Positions 10,749 to 19,011 are shown, numbered from the stretch's first letter. The stretch is 64,000 bases of DNA from Streptomyces olivaceoviridis (GCF_014650115.1 NZ_BMUI01000006.1:62001-126000), one strand, 5' to 3'. The notes: generated by a model from the letters alone, not told the origin. A program made the numbers and translations.

Positions 10749-11472
10749 CCGTGACGCCCACCACCAGCCAGATGAAGGCCGCGCCCGCGACCGTGCACAG
10801 CAGGGTCGAACGGGCGGGGTGCTCATGGTGGGCCTCAGGGAGGATCTCCGCCGCGGCGAGGTACAGCAGTGCGCCGCCGAACAGGCCGAGGTAGCCGCCG
10901 AGGACGCCCGCCGGGACGGTGAGGAACGTGGACGCGGCGGCTCCGGCGACGGGTGCGACGGCGTCCGCGAAGAGCATGGCGAGGGCCTTGCGGCGGGCGT
11001 TGCCGTACAGGCTGGTCAAAGTGAAGGTGTTGAAGCCGTCCGCGAAGTCGTGGGCGATGACGGCGAGCGCGACCGCGGTGCCCATGCCGCCGCCCACCTG
11101 GAAGGACGCGCCGATCGCCACGCCGTCCATCAGGCTGTGGCCCACCATCGCCCCGGCCGCCGTCAGGCCCACCTCGGGGGCTCTGTGGTGGTGTTCGTCG
11201 GCGCCGTGGGCGGCGCGGCGGGCCGCCAGCAGGCGTTCCACCAGATGGGCGAGGAGGAAGCCGGCCAGGAACAGCAGGAGCGCGGCCGGGACGCCGTGGA
11301 CCTCGGTGCCCGCCGTCCGGAGCGCCTCCGGCAGCAGGTCCAGGCCGGCCACGCCGAGCATCAGCCCGCCGGCCAGGCCCAGCACCAGATGGCGACGGTC
11401 GGTCACGCGCTGTGCCGTCCAGCCGCCGGCCAGCGTCATCAGGAACGCGCCGAGCGCGACGAAGACCGCCAT
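10744..11472 (-). CDS. ZIP-family divalent metal transporter
   Basis: Integral membrane protein (242 residues, about eight hydrophobic helices) of the ZIP/GufA type, which import zinc, iron, manganese or cobalt. Diagnostic ZIP features are a histidine cluster in the variable loop (GADEHHHRAPE, about residues 93-103), helix IV GHSLMDGVAIGASF and helix V IAHDFADGFNTFTLTSLYGN, containing the metal-site His and Asp residues. ATG start at 11472 with AAGGGCCT upstream. It sits antisense between the two cob blocks and diverges from cobM, which suggests, but does not prove, a role in cobalt supply. The 82-base upstream gap is too short for a typical cobalamin riboswitch. Confidence 0.85.
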   Translation of the reverse strand: MAVFVALGAFLMTLAGGWTAQRVTDRRHLVLGLAGGLMLGVAGLDLLPEALRTAGTEVHGVPAALLLFLAGFLLAHLVERLLAARRAAHGADEHHHRAPEVGLTAAGAMVGHSLMDGVAIGASFQVGGGMGTAVALAVIAHDFADGFNTFTLTSLYGNARRKALAMLFADAVAPVAGAAASTFLTVPAGVLGGYLGLFGGALLYLAAAEILPEAHHEHPARSTLLCTVAGAAFIWLVVGVTG

Positions 11473-11554
11473 AGGCCCTTGCTATCGGATCGACCCGCGT
11501 TCCCGCACATCCGACAGCCACAACCGCAGTACTCGTAGGAGAGGACCGATTCCC

Positions 11555-12373
11555 ATGGCCGATGCCCCCACCGGCAAGGTGACCTTCGTCGGTGCCGGCC
11601 CCGGCGCCGCCGATCTGCTGACGTTCCGTGCCGCGCGGGCCATCGCCGAGGCCGACGTCGTGATCTGGGCCGCGAGCCTGGTCCAGGCGGAGGTCCTCGA
11701 ACACGCCGGCGAGGACGCCGAGATCCTGGACTCGGCGACCATGTCGCTGGAGGACGTCGTCGCGGTGTACCGACGCGCGTTCGAGGAGGGGCTCGCGGTG
11801 GCCCGTATCCACTCCGGCGACCCGGCCCTGTGGGGCGGCACGCAGGAGCAGCTGGACCGCTGCCAGGAGATCGGCATCGCGACCGAGGTAGTCCCGGGCG
11901 TGTCCTCCTTCTCCGCCGTGGCCGCGCTGGCGCAGCGCGAGCTGACGATTCCCGAGGTCGCGCAGTCCGTGGTGCTGACCCGGCTGGGCGGGGGCAAGAC
12001 GCCGATGCCGCCCGGTGAGGAGGTGCGCGAGTTCGCCCGCCACGGCACCACCATGGCGATCTTCCTGTCGGCGGCGCGCAGTGGGCAGCTGGTGCGGGAG
12101 CTGCTGGAGGGCGGCTACCCGACGAGCACCCCGGTGGTGATCGCGTACCAGGCGACCTGGCCCGAGGAGCTGGTCGTCAGGTGCACGATCGGCACGCTGG
12201 AGGAGACGGTCAAGGAGCACAGGCTCTGGAAGCACACGCTGTTCCTGGTCGGCCCGGCGCTGGACGCGCACGGGACGCGTTCGCACCTGTACCACCCGGG
12301 TCACTTCCACGGCTACCGGAAGGCCGACCCCGAGGCGCGGCGGGCGCTGCGCGAGCAGCGGGCGAAGAGTTGA
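11555..12373 (+). CDS. cobM: Precorrin-4 C11-methyltransferase CobM/CbiF
   Basis: Methylates precorrin-4 at C11. 272 residues. N-terminal VTFVGAGPGAADLLTFRAAR, then RIHSGDPALWGG and VVPGVSSFSAVAALAQREL, the last two strongly typical of CobM/CbiF. ATG start with a strong ribosome-binding site GTAGGAGAGGA 9-12 bases upstream, consistent with its being the first gene of the right cob block. Its stop overlaps a TTG start for cobL (TTGA). The frame is open upstream across the ZIP gene, but that extension is antisense to a real gene. Confidence 0.95.
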   Translation: MADAPTGKVTFVGAGPGAADLLTFRAARAIAEADVVIWAASLVQAEVLEHAGEDAEILDSATMSLEDVVAVYRRAFEEGLAVARIHSGDPALWGGTQEQLDRCQEIGIATEVVPGVSSFSAVAALAQRELTIPEVAQSVVLTRLGGGKTPMPPGEEVREFARHGTTMAIFLSAARSGQLVRELLEGGYPTSTPVVIAYQATWPEELVVRCTIGTLEETVKEHRLWKHTLFLVGPALDAHGTRSHLYHPGHFHGYRKADPEARRALREQRAKS

Positions 12374-13605
12374 TCACCGTCGTCGGTACGGGGACCGGGG
12401 CGCCGGTGCCCGTGGACGTCCTGGCCGGGGCCGCGCTGGTCGTCGGCGGGCGGCGGCACCTGGACTCCGTACGGCTGCCCGAGGGGGCGGAGCGGGTGGT
12501 GCTCGGCCCGCTGGCGCCCGCCCTGGAGAGCATCGCCGGGTACCTCGGCAAGGAACTGCCGGTGGTCGTGCTGGCGTCCGGGGACCCGGGGTTCTTCGGG
12601 ATCGTGCGGGCGCTGGCCGAGCGGTTCGGGTCCGGGCTGCTGGACGTGCGTCCGGCGGTGTCCTCCGTGGCCACCGCCTTCGCCCGGATCGGGCTGCCCT
12701 GGGACGACGCGGTCGTGGTCAGCGCGCACGGCCGGGAGCTGCGGACGGCGGTGAACGTGTGCCGGGCGCGGCCGAAGGTGGCCGTGCTGACCGGACCCGG
12801 CGCCGGGCCGGCCGAGCTGGGGGCCGCGCTCCCCGGTGACCGGACCCTGGTCGTGGCGAGCGCGCTCGGCGATCCGCGGCGGGAGCGCGTGGAGCGGGTG
12901 ACGGCCGCCGAGGCGGCGGCCCGGGACTGGGGTACGGCGGTGAGCGTGGTGCTGTGCCTGGACGAGGCGCGGGCGCTCGGTGCGGTGCGGACGGTGGCCG
13001 GGGTGCCCGGGGCTCCGGCCCGCTGGGCCCTGGAGGAGGACGCGTTCGCGCACCGGGACTCGATGATCACCAAGTTCGAGGTGCGGGCGCTGGCCCTGGC
13101 CCGGCTGGGGCCGCGCCTGGGCGACCTGGTGTGGGACGTGGGCGCCGGGTCGGGCTCGGTCGCGGTGGAGTGCGCGCGGCTCGGTGCCGCGGTCGTCGCC
13201 GTCGAGAAGACCCCGGACGGGGTGGCGCGCATCCGGGCCAACGCGGACGCCCACGGCGTCGACGTGGACGTGGTGCACGGCTCGGCGCCGGACGCCCTGG
13301 CGGGGCTGGCCGGCGATCCCGACGCGGTGTTCGTCGGCGGCGGGGGCCGGGAGCTGCCCGCCGTGGTGACCGCGTGCGCGCGGCGGGCCCGGCGGACGGT
13401 CGTCGTGGCCATGGCCGCGCTGGACCGGGTGCCGGCGGCCCGGCAGGCGCTGACGGACGCCGGGTTCACCTGCGACGGGGTGCTGTTGCAGTCCTCGCGC
13501 CTCGCGCCGCTGCCGGGGGACGTGACCCGGCTGGCGGCCACCAATCCTGTGTTCCTGCTGTGGGGCGTGAGAACCCCGGCGTCTAGTGAAGGAGTAGTCC
13601 AGTGA
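12370..13605 (+). CDS. cobL: Precorrin-6Y C5,15-methyltransferase (decarboxylating) CobL
   Basis: Bifunctional enzyme (411 residues): an N-terminal CbiE-type tetrapyrrole methylase (ITVVGTGTGAPVPVDVL, ASGDPGFFGIVRALAERFG) fused to a CbiT-type domain whose Rossmann SAM loop is VWDVGAGSGSVAVECARLG (about residues 254-272). The CbiT signature ITKFEVRALALARL precedes it. I chose the TTG at 12370 because it overlaps the cobM stop, gives the family N terminus and is the only start that does so. Its stop overlaps the next GTG. Confidence 0.93.
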   Translation: MITVVGTGTGAPVPVDVLAGAALVVGGRRHLDSVRLPEGAERVVLGPLAPALESIAGYLGKELPVVVLASGDPGFFGIVRALAERFGSGLLDVRPAVSSVATAFARIGLPWDDAVVVSAHGRELRTAVNVCRARPKVAVLTGPGAGPAELGAALPGDRTLVVASALGDPRRERVERVTAAEAAARDWGTAVSVVLCLDEARALGAVRTVAGVPGAPARWALEEDAFAHRDSMITKFEVRALALARLGPRLGDLVWDVGAGSGSVAVECARLGAAVVAVEKTPDGVARIRANADAHGVDVDVVHGSAPDALAGLAGDPDAVFVGGGGRELPAVVTACARRARRTVVVAMAALDRVPAARQALTDAGFTCDGVLLQSSRLAPLPGDVTRLAATNPVFLLWGVRTPASSEGVVQ

Positions 13606-15293
13606 TCGGCCTCATTTCCGCCACCGCGGCGGGGGCGGCGGCGCGGGACCGGCTGGCCGCGGCCTGGCCGGAGCGTACGCGCGTCTACGAGGGTCCTGTC
13701 GGTGAGGCCGTGCGGGCCGCGTTCGCGGAGTGCGAGCAGCTGGTGTGCTTCCTGGCGACCGGGGCGGTGGTACGGCTGCTCGCGCCGCTGCTCGCCGGCA
13801 AGGCGGCCGACCCGGGCGTGGTGTGCGTGGACGAGGGCGGCCGGTTCGCGGTGTCGCTGCTCGGCGGGCACGCGGGCGACGCCAACGCGCTCGCCCGCGA
13901 GGTGGGTGCGGTGCTGGGCGCCGAGCCGGTGGTGACGACCGCGACGGACGCCGCCGGGCTGCCGGGCCTGGACACGCTCGGCCTGCCGTACGAGGGGTCG
14001 GTCGCCGCGGTCTCCCGGGCGCTGCTGGACGGCGAACCGGTCGCGCTGGAGGCCGAGGTGGTCTGGCCGCTGCCACCGCTGCCGGTCGCGCCCCAGGGGA
14101 CGTACACGATCCGGGTGACCGACCGGGCCGTCGCGGCGGGCGAGCGGGAGGTGCTGCTCAGGCCGCCGTCGCTGGTGGTCGGGGTCGGCGCGTCGAAGGG
14201 CGCGCCGGCCGAGGAGGTCCTCGGTCTGGTCGAGGAGGCGCTGCGGGAGGCGGGTCTCTCGCCGCGGTCGGTCGCCGAGCTGGCCACCGTGGACGCCAAG
14301 GCGGAGGAGCCGGGCATCGTGGCCGCCGCCGAACGGCTCGGGGTGCCCCTGGTGACGTACTCCGCCGGGGAACTGGCGGCGGTCGAGGTGCCCAACCCGT
14401 CCGACGCGCCCCTCGCGGCCGTCGGCACCCCGTCGGTCGCGGAGGCCGCCGCCCTGGTCCGGGGCGGGGAACTCCTCGTCCCCAAGCGGAAGTCGGCCGC
14501 GCGGCCCGCGATGGCGACCTGTGCGGTCGTACGGCGTCCGGGGCGCGGGCGGCTCGCGGTCGTCGGCCTCGGGCCGGGCGCCCGGGACCTGCTCACCCCA
14601 CGCGCGGCGGCCGAGCTGCGGCGGGCGTCGGTGCTGGTCGGTCTCGACCAGTACGTGGACCAGATCCGCGATCTGCTGCGGCCCGGCACCCGGGTGCTGG
14701 AGTCGGGGCTCGGCGCGGAGGAGGAGCGGGCCCGGACGGCGGTCGCCGAGGCCCGCGCGGGGCACGCGGTGGCGCTGATCGGCAGCGGGGACGCGGGCGT
14801 GTACGCCATGGCCTCGCCGGCGCTCGCCGAGGCCTCCGACGACATCGACGTGGTCGGGGTGCCCGGGGTGACGGCCGCGCTGGCCGCCGGGGCGGTCCTG
14901 GGCGCGCCGCTGGGCCACGACCACGTGTCCATCAGCCTGTCCGACCTGCACACGCCGTGGGAGGTCATCGAGCGCCGGGTGCGCGCGGCGGCCGAGTCGG
15001 ACCTCGTCGTCACCTTCTACAACCCGCGCTCCCGGGGCCGCGACTGGCAGTTGCCCAAGGCGCTCGCGATCCTCGCCGGACACCGGGAGCCGACGACGCC
15101 CGTCGGTGTCGTCCGCAACGCCTCCCGGCCGGACGAGGCCGCCCGGGTCACCACGCTCGCCGCGCTGGACCCGGCGACGGTCGACATGATGACGGTCGTC
15201 ACCGTGGGCAACACGGCGACCCGTCGGATCGCGGGGCGCATGGTGACGCCGCGCGGCTACCGCTGGCAGGCGTCCCAGGAGGGGGCGGAGTGA
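13602..15293 (+). CDS. cobJ: Fusion: cobalt-precorrin-5A hydrolase (CbiG) + precorrin-3B C17-methyltransferase (CobJ/CbiH)
   Basis: 563 residues in two parts. Residues 1 to about 300 match CbiG, which opens the ring lactone and expels acetaldehyde: LVCFLATGAVVRLLAPLL, SLLGGHAGDANALAREV and a C-terminal VGVGASKGAPAEEV block. Residues about 312-563 are a tetrapyrrole methylase of CobJ type: LAVVGLGPGARDLLTPRA, IGSGDAGVYAMASP, VPGVTAALAAGAVLGAPLGHD and TFYNPRSRGRDWQL. GTG start overlaps cobL; AAGGAG lies about 10 bases upstream. CbiG belongs to the anaerobic-type sequence of reactions, so its fusion to CobJ here matters for the route used. Confidence 0.93.
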   Translation: MIGLISATAAGAAARDRLAAAWPERTRVYEGPVGEAVRAAFAECEQLVCFLATGAVVRLLAPLLAGKAADPGVVCVDEGGRFAVSLLGGHAGDANALAREVGAVLGAEPVVTTATDAAGLPGLDTLGLPYEGSVAAVSRALLDGEPVALEAEVVWPLPPLPVAPQGTYTIRVTDRAVAAGEREVLLRPPSLVVGVGASKGAPAEEVLGLVEEALREAGLSPRSVAELATVDAKAEEPGIVAAAERLGVPLVTYSAGELAAVEVPNPSDAPLAAVGTPSVAEAAALVRGGELLVPKRKSAARPAMATCAVVRRPGRGRLAVVGLGPGARDLLTPRAAAELRRASVLVGLDQYVDQIRDLLRPGTRVLESGLGAEEERARTAVAEARAGHAVALIGSGDAGVYAMASPALAEASDDIDVVGVPGVTAALAAGAVLGAPLGHDHVSISLSDLHTPWEVIERRVRAAAESDLVVTFYNPRSRGRDWQLPKALAILAGHREPTTPVGVVRNASRPDEAARVTTLAALDPATVDMMTVVTVGNTATRRIAGRMVTPRGYRWQASQEGAE

Positions 15294-15880
15294 ACCGCGT
15301 CGTCCACCCGATCGAGCAGGAGTCCTACCGGCGGCTGCGCGCCCGCCTGGACACCTCGCACTTCCCGCCGCTGACCCGGGCGGTGGTGGAGCGGGTCATC
15401 CACTCCGCCGCCGACCTGGAGTACGCGAACGACCTCGTCATGGACGAGGGCGAGCTGGTGACGGCGCACGCGGCGCTGCACGCCGGGGCGCCGGTGGTCG
15501 TGGACGTCGAGATGGTGGCCGCCGGGATCACCCGGCGGGAGACCGTCTGCCGGCTGAGGGACGCGGTGGCCGGGCCGGGTCTGACCCGGTCGGCGCACGC
15601 GATCCGGCTCGCGTACGAGCAGGTAGGTCCCGGTGCCCTCTGGGTGATCGGCAACGCGCCGACCGCGCTGGAGGAGCTGCTGACCCTGGACGCCGACCCG
15701 GCGCTCGTCATCGGACTGCCCGTCGGCTTCGTCGGCGCGGTCGAGTCCAAGGCCGCGTTGCGCGAGAGCGGGCTGCCCGCCGTGAGCAACGTGTCCGAGA
15801 AGGGCGGGTCGGCGGTCGCGTCCGCCGCGCTCAACGCCCTGCTGTACCACCCCGCTTCACACTCCGAGGAGAACGCGTGA
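15290..15880 (+). CDS. cobH: Precorrin-8X methylmutase CobH/CbiC
   Basis: Moves the C11 methyl to C12 to give hydrogenobyrinic (or cobyrinic) acid. 196 residues, typical of CobH. Family blocks: IEQESYRRLRARLD, VVERVIHSAADLEYAND, VVDVEMVAAGIT, IGNAPTALEEL and GLPVGFVGAVESKAALRES. GTG start overlaps the cbiG-cobJ stop. Its own stop overlaps the next gene in GTGA. Confidence 0.95.
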   Translation: MNRVVHPIEQESYRRLRARLDTSHFPPLTRAVVERVIHSAADLEYANDLVMDEGELVTAHAALHAGAPVVVDVEMVAAGITRRETVCRLRDAVAGPGLTRSAHAIRLAYEQVGPGALWVIGNAPTALEELLTLDADPALVIGLPVGFVGAVESKAALRESGLPAVSNVSEKGGSAVASAALNALLYHPASHSEENA

Positions 15881-16830
15881 CCACCCCGCCCGCCCTGCTC
15901 ATCGCCGGCCACGGCACCCGTGACGACGCCGGAGCCGAGGCGTTCCGCGACTTCGTCCGGGAGCTGGGGCGCCGCCACCCCGGGCTGCCCGTCGCCGGCG
16001 GCTTCATCGAACTGTCCCCGCCGCCGCTGGGCGAGGCCGTCGCCGAGCTGGTCGAACAGGGCGTACGCCGGTTCGCCGCCGTGCCGCTGATGCTGGTGTC
16101 CGCCGGGCACGCCAAGGGCGACATCCCGGCCGCGCTGGCCCGTGAGAAGGAGCGGCACCCGGGCATCTCGTACACCTACGGCCGTCCGCTGGGCCCCCAC
16201 CCGGCGCTGCTGAACGTGCTGGAGCGGCGGCTGGACGAGGCGCTCGGCTCGTCCGCCCGCACCCCGGAGGACCGGGCCGACGTCACCGTGCTGCTGGTCG
16301 GGCGCGGCTCCACCGACCCCGACGCCAACGCCGAGGTGTTCAAGGCGGCGCGGCTGCTGTGGGAGGGCCGGGGGTACGCCGGGGTCGAGACGGCGTTCGT
16401 GTCGCTCGCGGCGCCGGACGTGCCGAGCGGGCTGGACCGGTGCGCGGCGCTGGGGGCGCGGAGGATCGTCGTACTCCCCTACTTCCTCTTCACCGGCATC
16501 CTGCCGGACCGGGTGCGGCAGCAGACCGAGGGGTGGGCCGCGGCGCACCCGGAGGTCGAGGTGCGCTCGGCCGATGTCATCGGGCCCGAGCCGGAGCTGC
16601 TGGACCTGGTGATGGAGCGGTACGAGGAGGCCGTCAAGGGTGATCTGCGCATGAACTGCGACTCGTGCGTGTACCGGATCGCGCTGCCGGGCTTCGAGGA
16701 CAAGGTCGGGCTGCCGCAGCAGCCGCACTTCCACCCGGACGACGACGACCACCACGGGCACGGACACGGGCATGGGCACGGGCATGGGCACGGGCATCAC
16801 GGGGGGCACTCGCACAGCCATGCGCACTGA
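15877..16830 (+). CDS. cbiX: CbiX-type sirohydrochlorin cobaltochelatase with His-rich tail
   Basis: ATP-independent class II chelatase expected to insert cobalt early, into sirohydrochlorin. 317 residues with two related halves: IAGHGTRDDAGAEAFRDFV at the N terminus (chelatase histidine) and LLVGRGSTDPDANAEVFKAA near residue 139. PLMLVSAGHAKGDIP and the matching LPYFLFTGILPDRV complete the pattern. The C terminus (about 285-317) is a HFHPDDDDHH cluster followed by six His-Gly pairs and HSHSHAH, a likely metal-binding or metal-storage tail, encoded by a short tandem repeat. GTG start overlaps cobH. The next gene starts inside its last codons. Confidence 0.9.
   Translation: MTTPPALLIAGHGTRDDAGAEAFRDFVRELGRRHPGLPVAGGFIELSPPPLGEAVAELVEQGVRRFAAVPLMLVSAGHAKGDIPAALAREKERHPGISYTYGRPLGPHPALLNVLERRLDEALGSSARTPEDRADVTVLLVGRGSTDPDANAEVFKAARLLWEGRGYAGVETAFVSLAAPDVPSGLDRCAALGARRIVVLPYFLFTGILPDRVRQQTEGWAAAHPEVEVRSADVIGPEPELLDLVMERYEEAVKGDLRMNCDSCVYRIALPGFEDKVGLPQQPHFHPDDDDHHGHGHGHGHGHGHGHHGGHSHSHAH
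16756..16800 (+). repeat. Tandem GGGCAY hexamer array encoding the CbiX poly(Gly-His) tail
   Basis: Consecutive six-base units of the form GGGCAC, GGACAC and GGGCAT encode alternating Gly-His. Such an array can expand or contract in frame by two residues per unit, so tail length may vary among strains. Confidence 0.75.
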
Positions 16831-17893
16831 AGCGGCCGGCGGGTCCGGTGACGATCTGCGGCACCACGGGGACGCCGAGGTGCGGGACGACGGGGCCGGC
16901 CTGGTCGACCTCGCCGTCAACGTCCGCGCGGACACGCCTCCGTCGTGGCTGCGGGAGGAGATCGCCGGTTCGCTGTCGTCCCTCGCGGCCTACCCGGACG
17001 GGCGGGCCGCGCGGGCGGCGGTGGCGGCGCGGCACCAGCTGCCGGTGGAGCGGGTGCTGCTGACGGCGGGGGCGGCGGAGGCGTTCGTGCTGCTCGCCCG
17101 AGCACTGAAGGTCCGCCGGCCGGTCGTCGTGCACCCGCAGTTCACCGAGCCGGAGGCCGCGCTGCGGGACGCCGGGCACACCGTGGCCCGGGTGCTGCTG
17201 CGGGAGGAGGACGGGTTCCGGCTGGACCCGGCGGCCGTGCCGGAGGAAGCCGACCTGGTGGTGATCGGCAACCCCACGAATCCGACGTCGGTGCTGCATC
17301 CGGCGGAGACGGTCGTCCGGCTCGCCCGCCCGGGGCGGACGTTGGTGGTGGACGAGGCGTTCATGGACGCGGTGCCGGGTGAGCGGGAGGCACTGGCCGG
17401 GCGGACCGATGTGCCGGGGCTCGTCGTGCTGCGCAGCCTCACCAAGACCTGGGGGCTGGCCGGGCTGCGCATCGGGTACGTCCTGGCCGCGCCCGAGGTG
17501 ATCGCCGAGTTGGAGCGGGCCCAGCCGTTGTGGCCGGTGTCGACACCCGCGCTGGCGGCGGCGGAGGCGTGTGTGGCGCCGAGGGCACTGGCGGAGGCGG
17601 GGCACGCGGCGCATCGCATCGCCGGGGACCGGGCGCACCTGGTGGCCGGGCTGGCCGCGTTCGCCGCCCGCGGAGTGCGGGTGGTGGGGCCGGCGGAAGG
17701 ACCGTTCGTGCTGGTCCGTATGCCGGGGGCGGCCGGGGTACGGCGGCGGTTGCGGGAGCTCGGTCATGCGGTGCGGCGGGGTGACACGTTTCCGGGGCTC
17801 GGTCAGGAGTGGGTGCGGGTCGCCGTGCGGGACCGGGGGACGGTGAACGGGTTCTTGCGGGCGCTGTCGGCCGCACTGGATTCGTCCGGCTGA
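16820..17893 (+). CDS. PLP-dependent aminotransferase/decarboxylase, CobC-like
   Basis: 357-residue fold-type I PLP enzyme of the HisC/CobD family found at the ends of actinobacterial cob clusters (Rv2231c-like CobC). The Schiff-base lysine is in LRSLTKTWGLAGLRIGY (about residue 208); VIGNPTNPTSVLHP and VVDEAFMDAVPGE are the cofactor-binding blocks. It may make the aminopropanol arm by decarboxylating threonine phosphate, or act as an aminotransferase; the sequence alone does not decide. ATG at 16820 overlaps the cbiX end by 11 bases; an earlier in-frame GTG/ATG lies within the His-repeat and is unlikely. Last gene of the block. Confidence 0.82.
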   Translation: MRTEAAGGSGDDLRHHGDAEVRDDGAGLVDLAVNVRADTPPSWLREEIAGSLSSLAAYPDGRAARAAVAARHQLPVERVLLTAGAAEAFVLLARALKVRRPVVVHPQFTEPEAALRDAGHTVARVLLREEDGFRLDPAAVPEEADLVVIGNPTNPTSVLHPAETVVRLARPGRTLVVDEAFMDAVPGEREALAGRTDVPGLVVLRSLTKTWGLAGLRIGYVLAAPEVIAELERAQPLWPVSTPALAAAEACVAPRALAEAGHAAHRIAGDRAHLVAGLAAFAARGVRVVGPAEGPFVLVRMPGAAGVRRRLRELGHAVRRGDTFPGLGQEWVRVAVRDRGTVNGFLRALSAALDSSG

Positions 17894-17943
17894 CAGACTG
17901 AATCACCAACCGCCGCCCCGGCTCGCCGCGTTGAGCTGCTCCG

Positions 17944-18855
17944 TCAGCTCTTCCGGCGTCGAGCCACCGCCACCGCTCCTCCGCCCGCCAGCAGCAGGGT
18001 CAGTGCGCCGCCCGCGATGTACGGGGTCGCCGAGCTGCCGCCGGTCTCCGCGAGGTCCGCTTCGGCGGGGGTGCCCTGGGGGCGGGGGCCGGCGGCCGGG
18101 TCGTGGCTCGGCACCGGGGTCGTGGCGGGCGGGGCCATCGGGGACTCGCAGGTGGCCTTGGCCAGGGTGACCGTGCCCTCGACGTCGGCCACGTTGAGCT
18201 TCAACGGGTTGACGGAGACCCTGAGTTCGAGGGCGGTCGCGGCGGCCGTACGGGTCGTGGTGCTCCGCTGGGAGAGGTCGAGGCGGACCTCGCCGACGCC
18301 GGGCACCTTCACCTCGGACGGGCCGCCGGCGGTGAGGGTGACGCGCTTGCCGAGGACGGTGACGGCACCGAGGACGTTCGCGGAGGCGACCGGCGCCTTG
18401 CCGACCTCACAGGTCGCCTTGGCGGTGATCGTGTCGGCCTCGATCAGGGACAGCAGGGGCAGACCGGGGACGTGCAGCTTGGCGTGGGCGACCCGGACCG
18501 AGCCCTCGGCGCGCCGCGCGGTCACCGTGGCCCCGGCCTGGGCGACGTCCGCGCCGAGGACGGTGAACGGCTTGCCGCCGTTCACGCCGTCGAGCCGGGC
18601 GGACAGCGCGGTGCGGTCGGCGCTCCGGGGTGCCTGGACCTCGTTGAGGGAGACCGCGAGCGGGACGTCCACGGTCTTGTTGAGCAGGGACACGTCGAGC
18701 CCGGTGCGCAGGACGACGGCGGAGGCGCGACCGTGGTCACCGGTCGCGTGCGCGGCGCCCGCGCCCCCCAGGACCACGGGCGCCGAGGCGAGGGCCGTGG
18801 CCGTCGCGAGGACGGTGAGACGGCGTACGGGCATGCGGAAGTTGTTGCTGTTCAA
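17944..18855 (-). CDS. Secreted LAETG-anchored cell-wall protein (SCO1860-like)
   Basis: 303-residue surface protein. N-terminal signal peptide (MPVRRLTVLATATALASA to about residue 37, ending GGAGAAHA), a beta-rich middle with two similar segments that each contain a single cysteine (ITAKATCEVG and VTLAKATCESP), a Pro-rich stalk, the sortase motif LAETGG (about residue 268), a hydrophobic helix and a terminal RRRKS. This is the class E sortase LAXTG pattern of Streptomyces. TTG at 18855 is used; an in-frame ATG at 18834 is an alternative. It converges on the cob block, and orthologues are, as I recall, conserved beside it. Function unknown. Confidence 0.82.
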   Translation of the reverse strand: MNSNNFRMPVRRLTVLATATALASAPVVLGGAGAAHATGDHGRASAVVLRTGLDVSLLNKTVDVPLAVSLNEVQAPRSADRTALSARLDGVNGGKPFTVLGADVAQAGATVTARRAEGSVRVAHAKLHVPGLPLLSLIEADTITAKATCEVGKAPVASANVLGAVTVLGKRVTLTAGGPSEVKVPGVGEVRLDLSQRSTTTRTAAATALELRVSVNPLKLNVADVEGTVTLAKATCESPMAPPATTPVPSHDPAAGPRPQGTPAEADLAETGGSSATPYIAGGALTLLLAGGGAVAVARRRKS

Positions 18856-18944
18856 GGCGGTGGGACCCCCCAGACGGAACCTGCTTGGGACCCGTCAACC
18901 TTGTCCCCGGTGTGGGTGAACGGTCAGCGATCCGGGGCTACTTC

Positions 18945-18959
18945 ACTCCAACGTGGAGT
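18945..18959. promoter_or_regulatory. 6-3-6 palindrome upstream of the LAETG gene
   Basis: ACTCCA-ACG-TGGAGT is a perfect inverted repeat about 90 bases upstream of the LAETG protein start. It could be an operator for that gene. There is no second copy nearby, and chance cannot be excluded. Confidence 0.3.
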
Positions 18960-18967
18960 TTCCGCAC

Positions 18968-18995
18968 GCCGATTCGATTCCAGGGCGAAATCGGC
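18968..18995 (-). terminator. Hairpin downstream of the amidohydrolase operon
   Basis: GCCGATT and AATCGGC form a seven-base stem around a 14-base loop, 17 bases past the amidohydrolase stop in its direction of transcription. It may end the ABC transporter/amidohydrolase operon before the LAETG promoter. No T-run follows. Confidence 0.4.
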
Positions 18996-19011
18996 GGGCT
19001 CAGGGGAACGC

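Noticed and set aside
10600-11538. 312-codon plus-strand frame between cobI and cobM
   Set aside because: Antisense to the ZIP transporter, whose helices and metal motifs are clear.
11473-11554. Search for a cobalamin riboswitch before cobM and the ZIP gene
   Set aside because: The gap is 82 bases, shorter than a riboswitch, and no B12-box-like sequence is visible. The region upstream of the left block is outside the window.
16756-16800. Short tandem repeats considered as a CRISPR-like array
   Set aside because: Units are six bases, have no spacers and are in frame inside cbiX. No CRISPR array or cas gene was seen in the window.
18965-18998. TTCGATTCC inside a stem, resembling a tRNA T-arm
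   Set aside because: No five-base T-stem, no acceptor or anticodon stem at the right distances; read instead as a simple hairpin.
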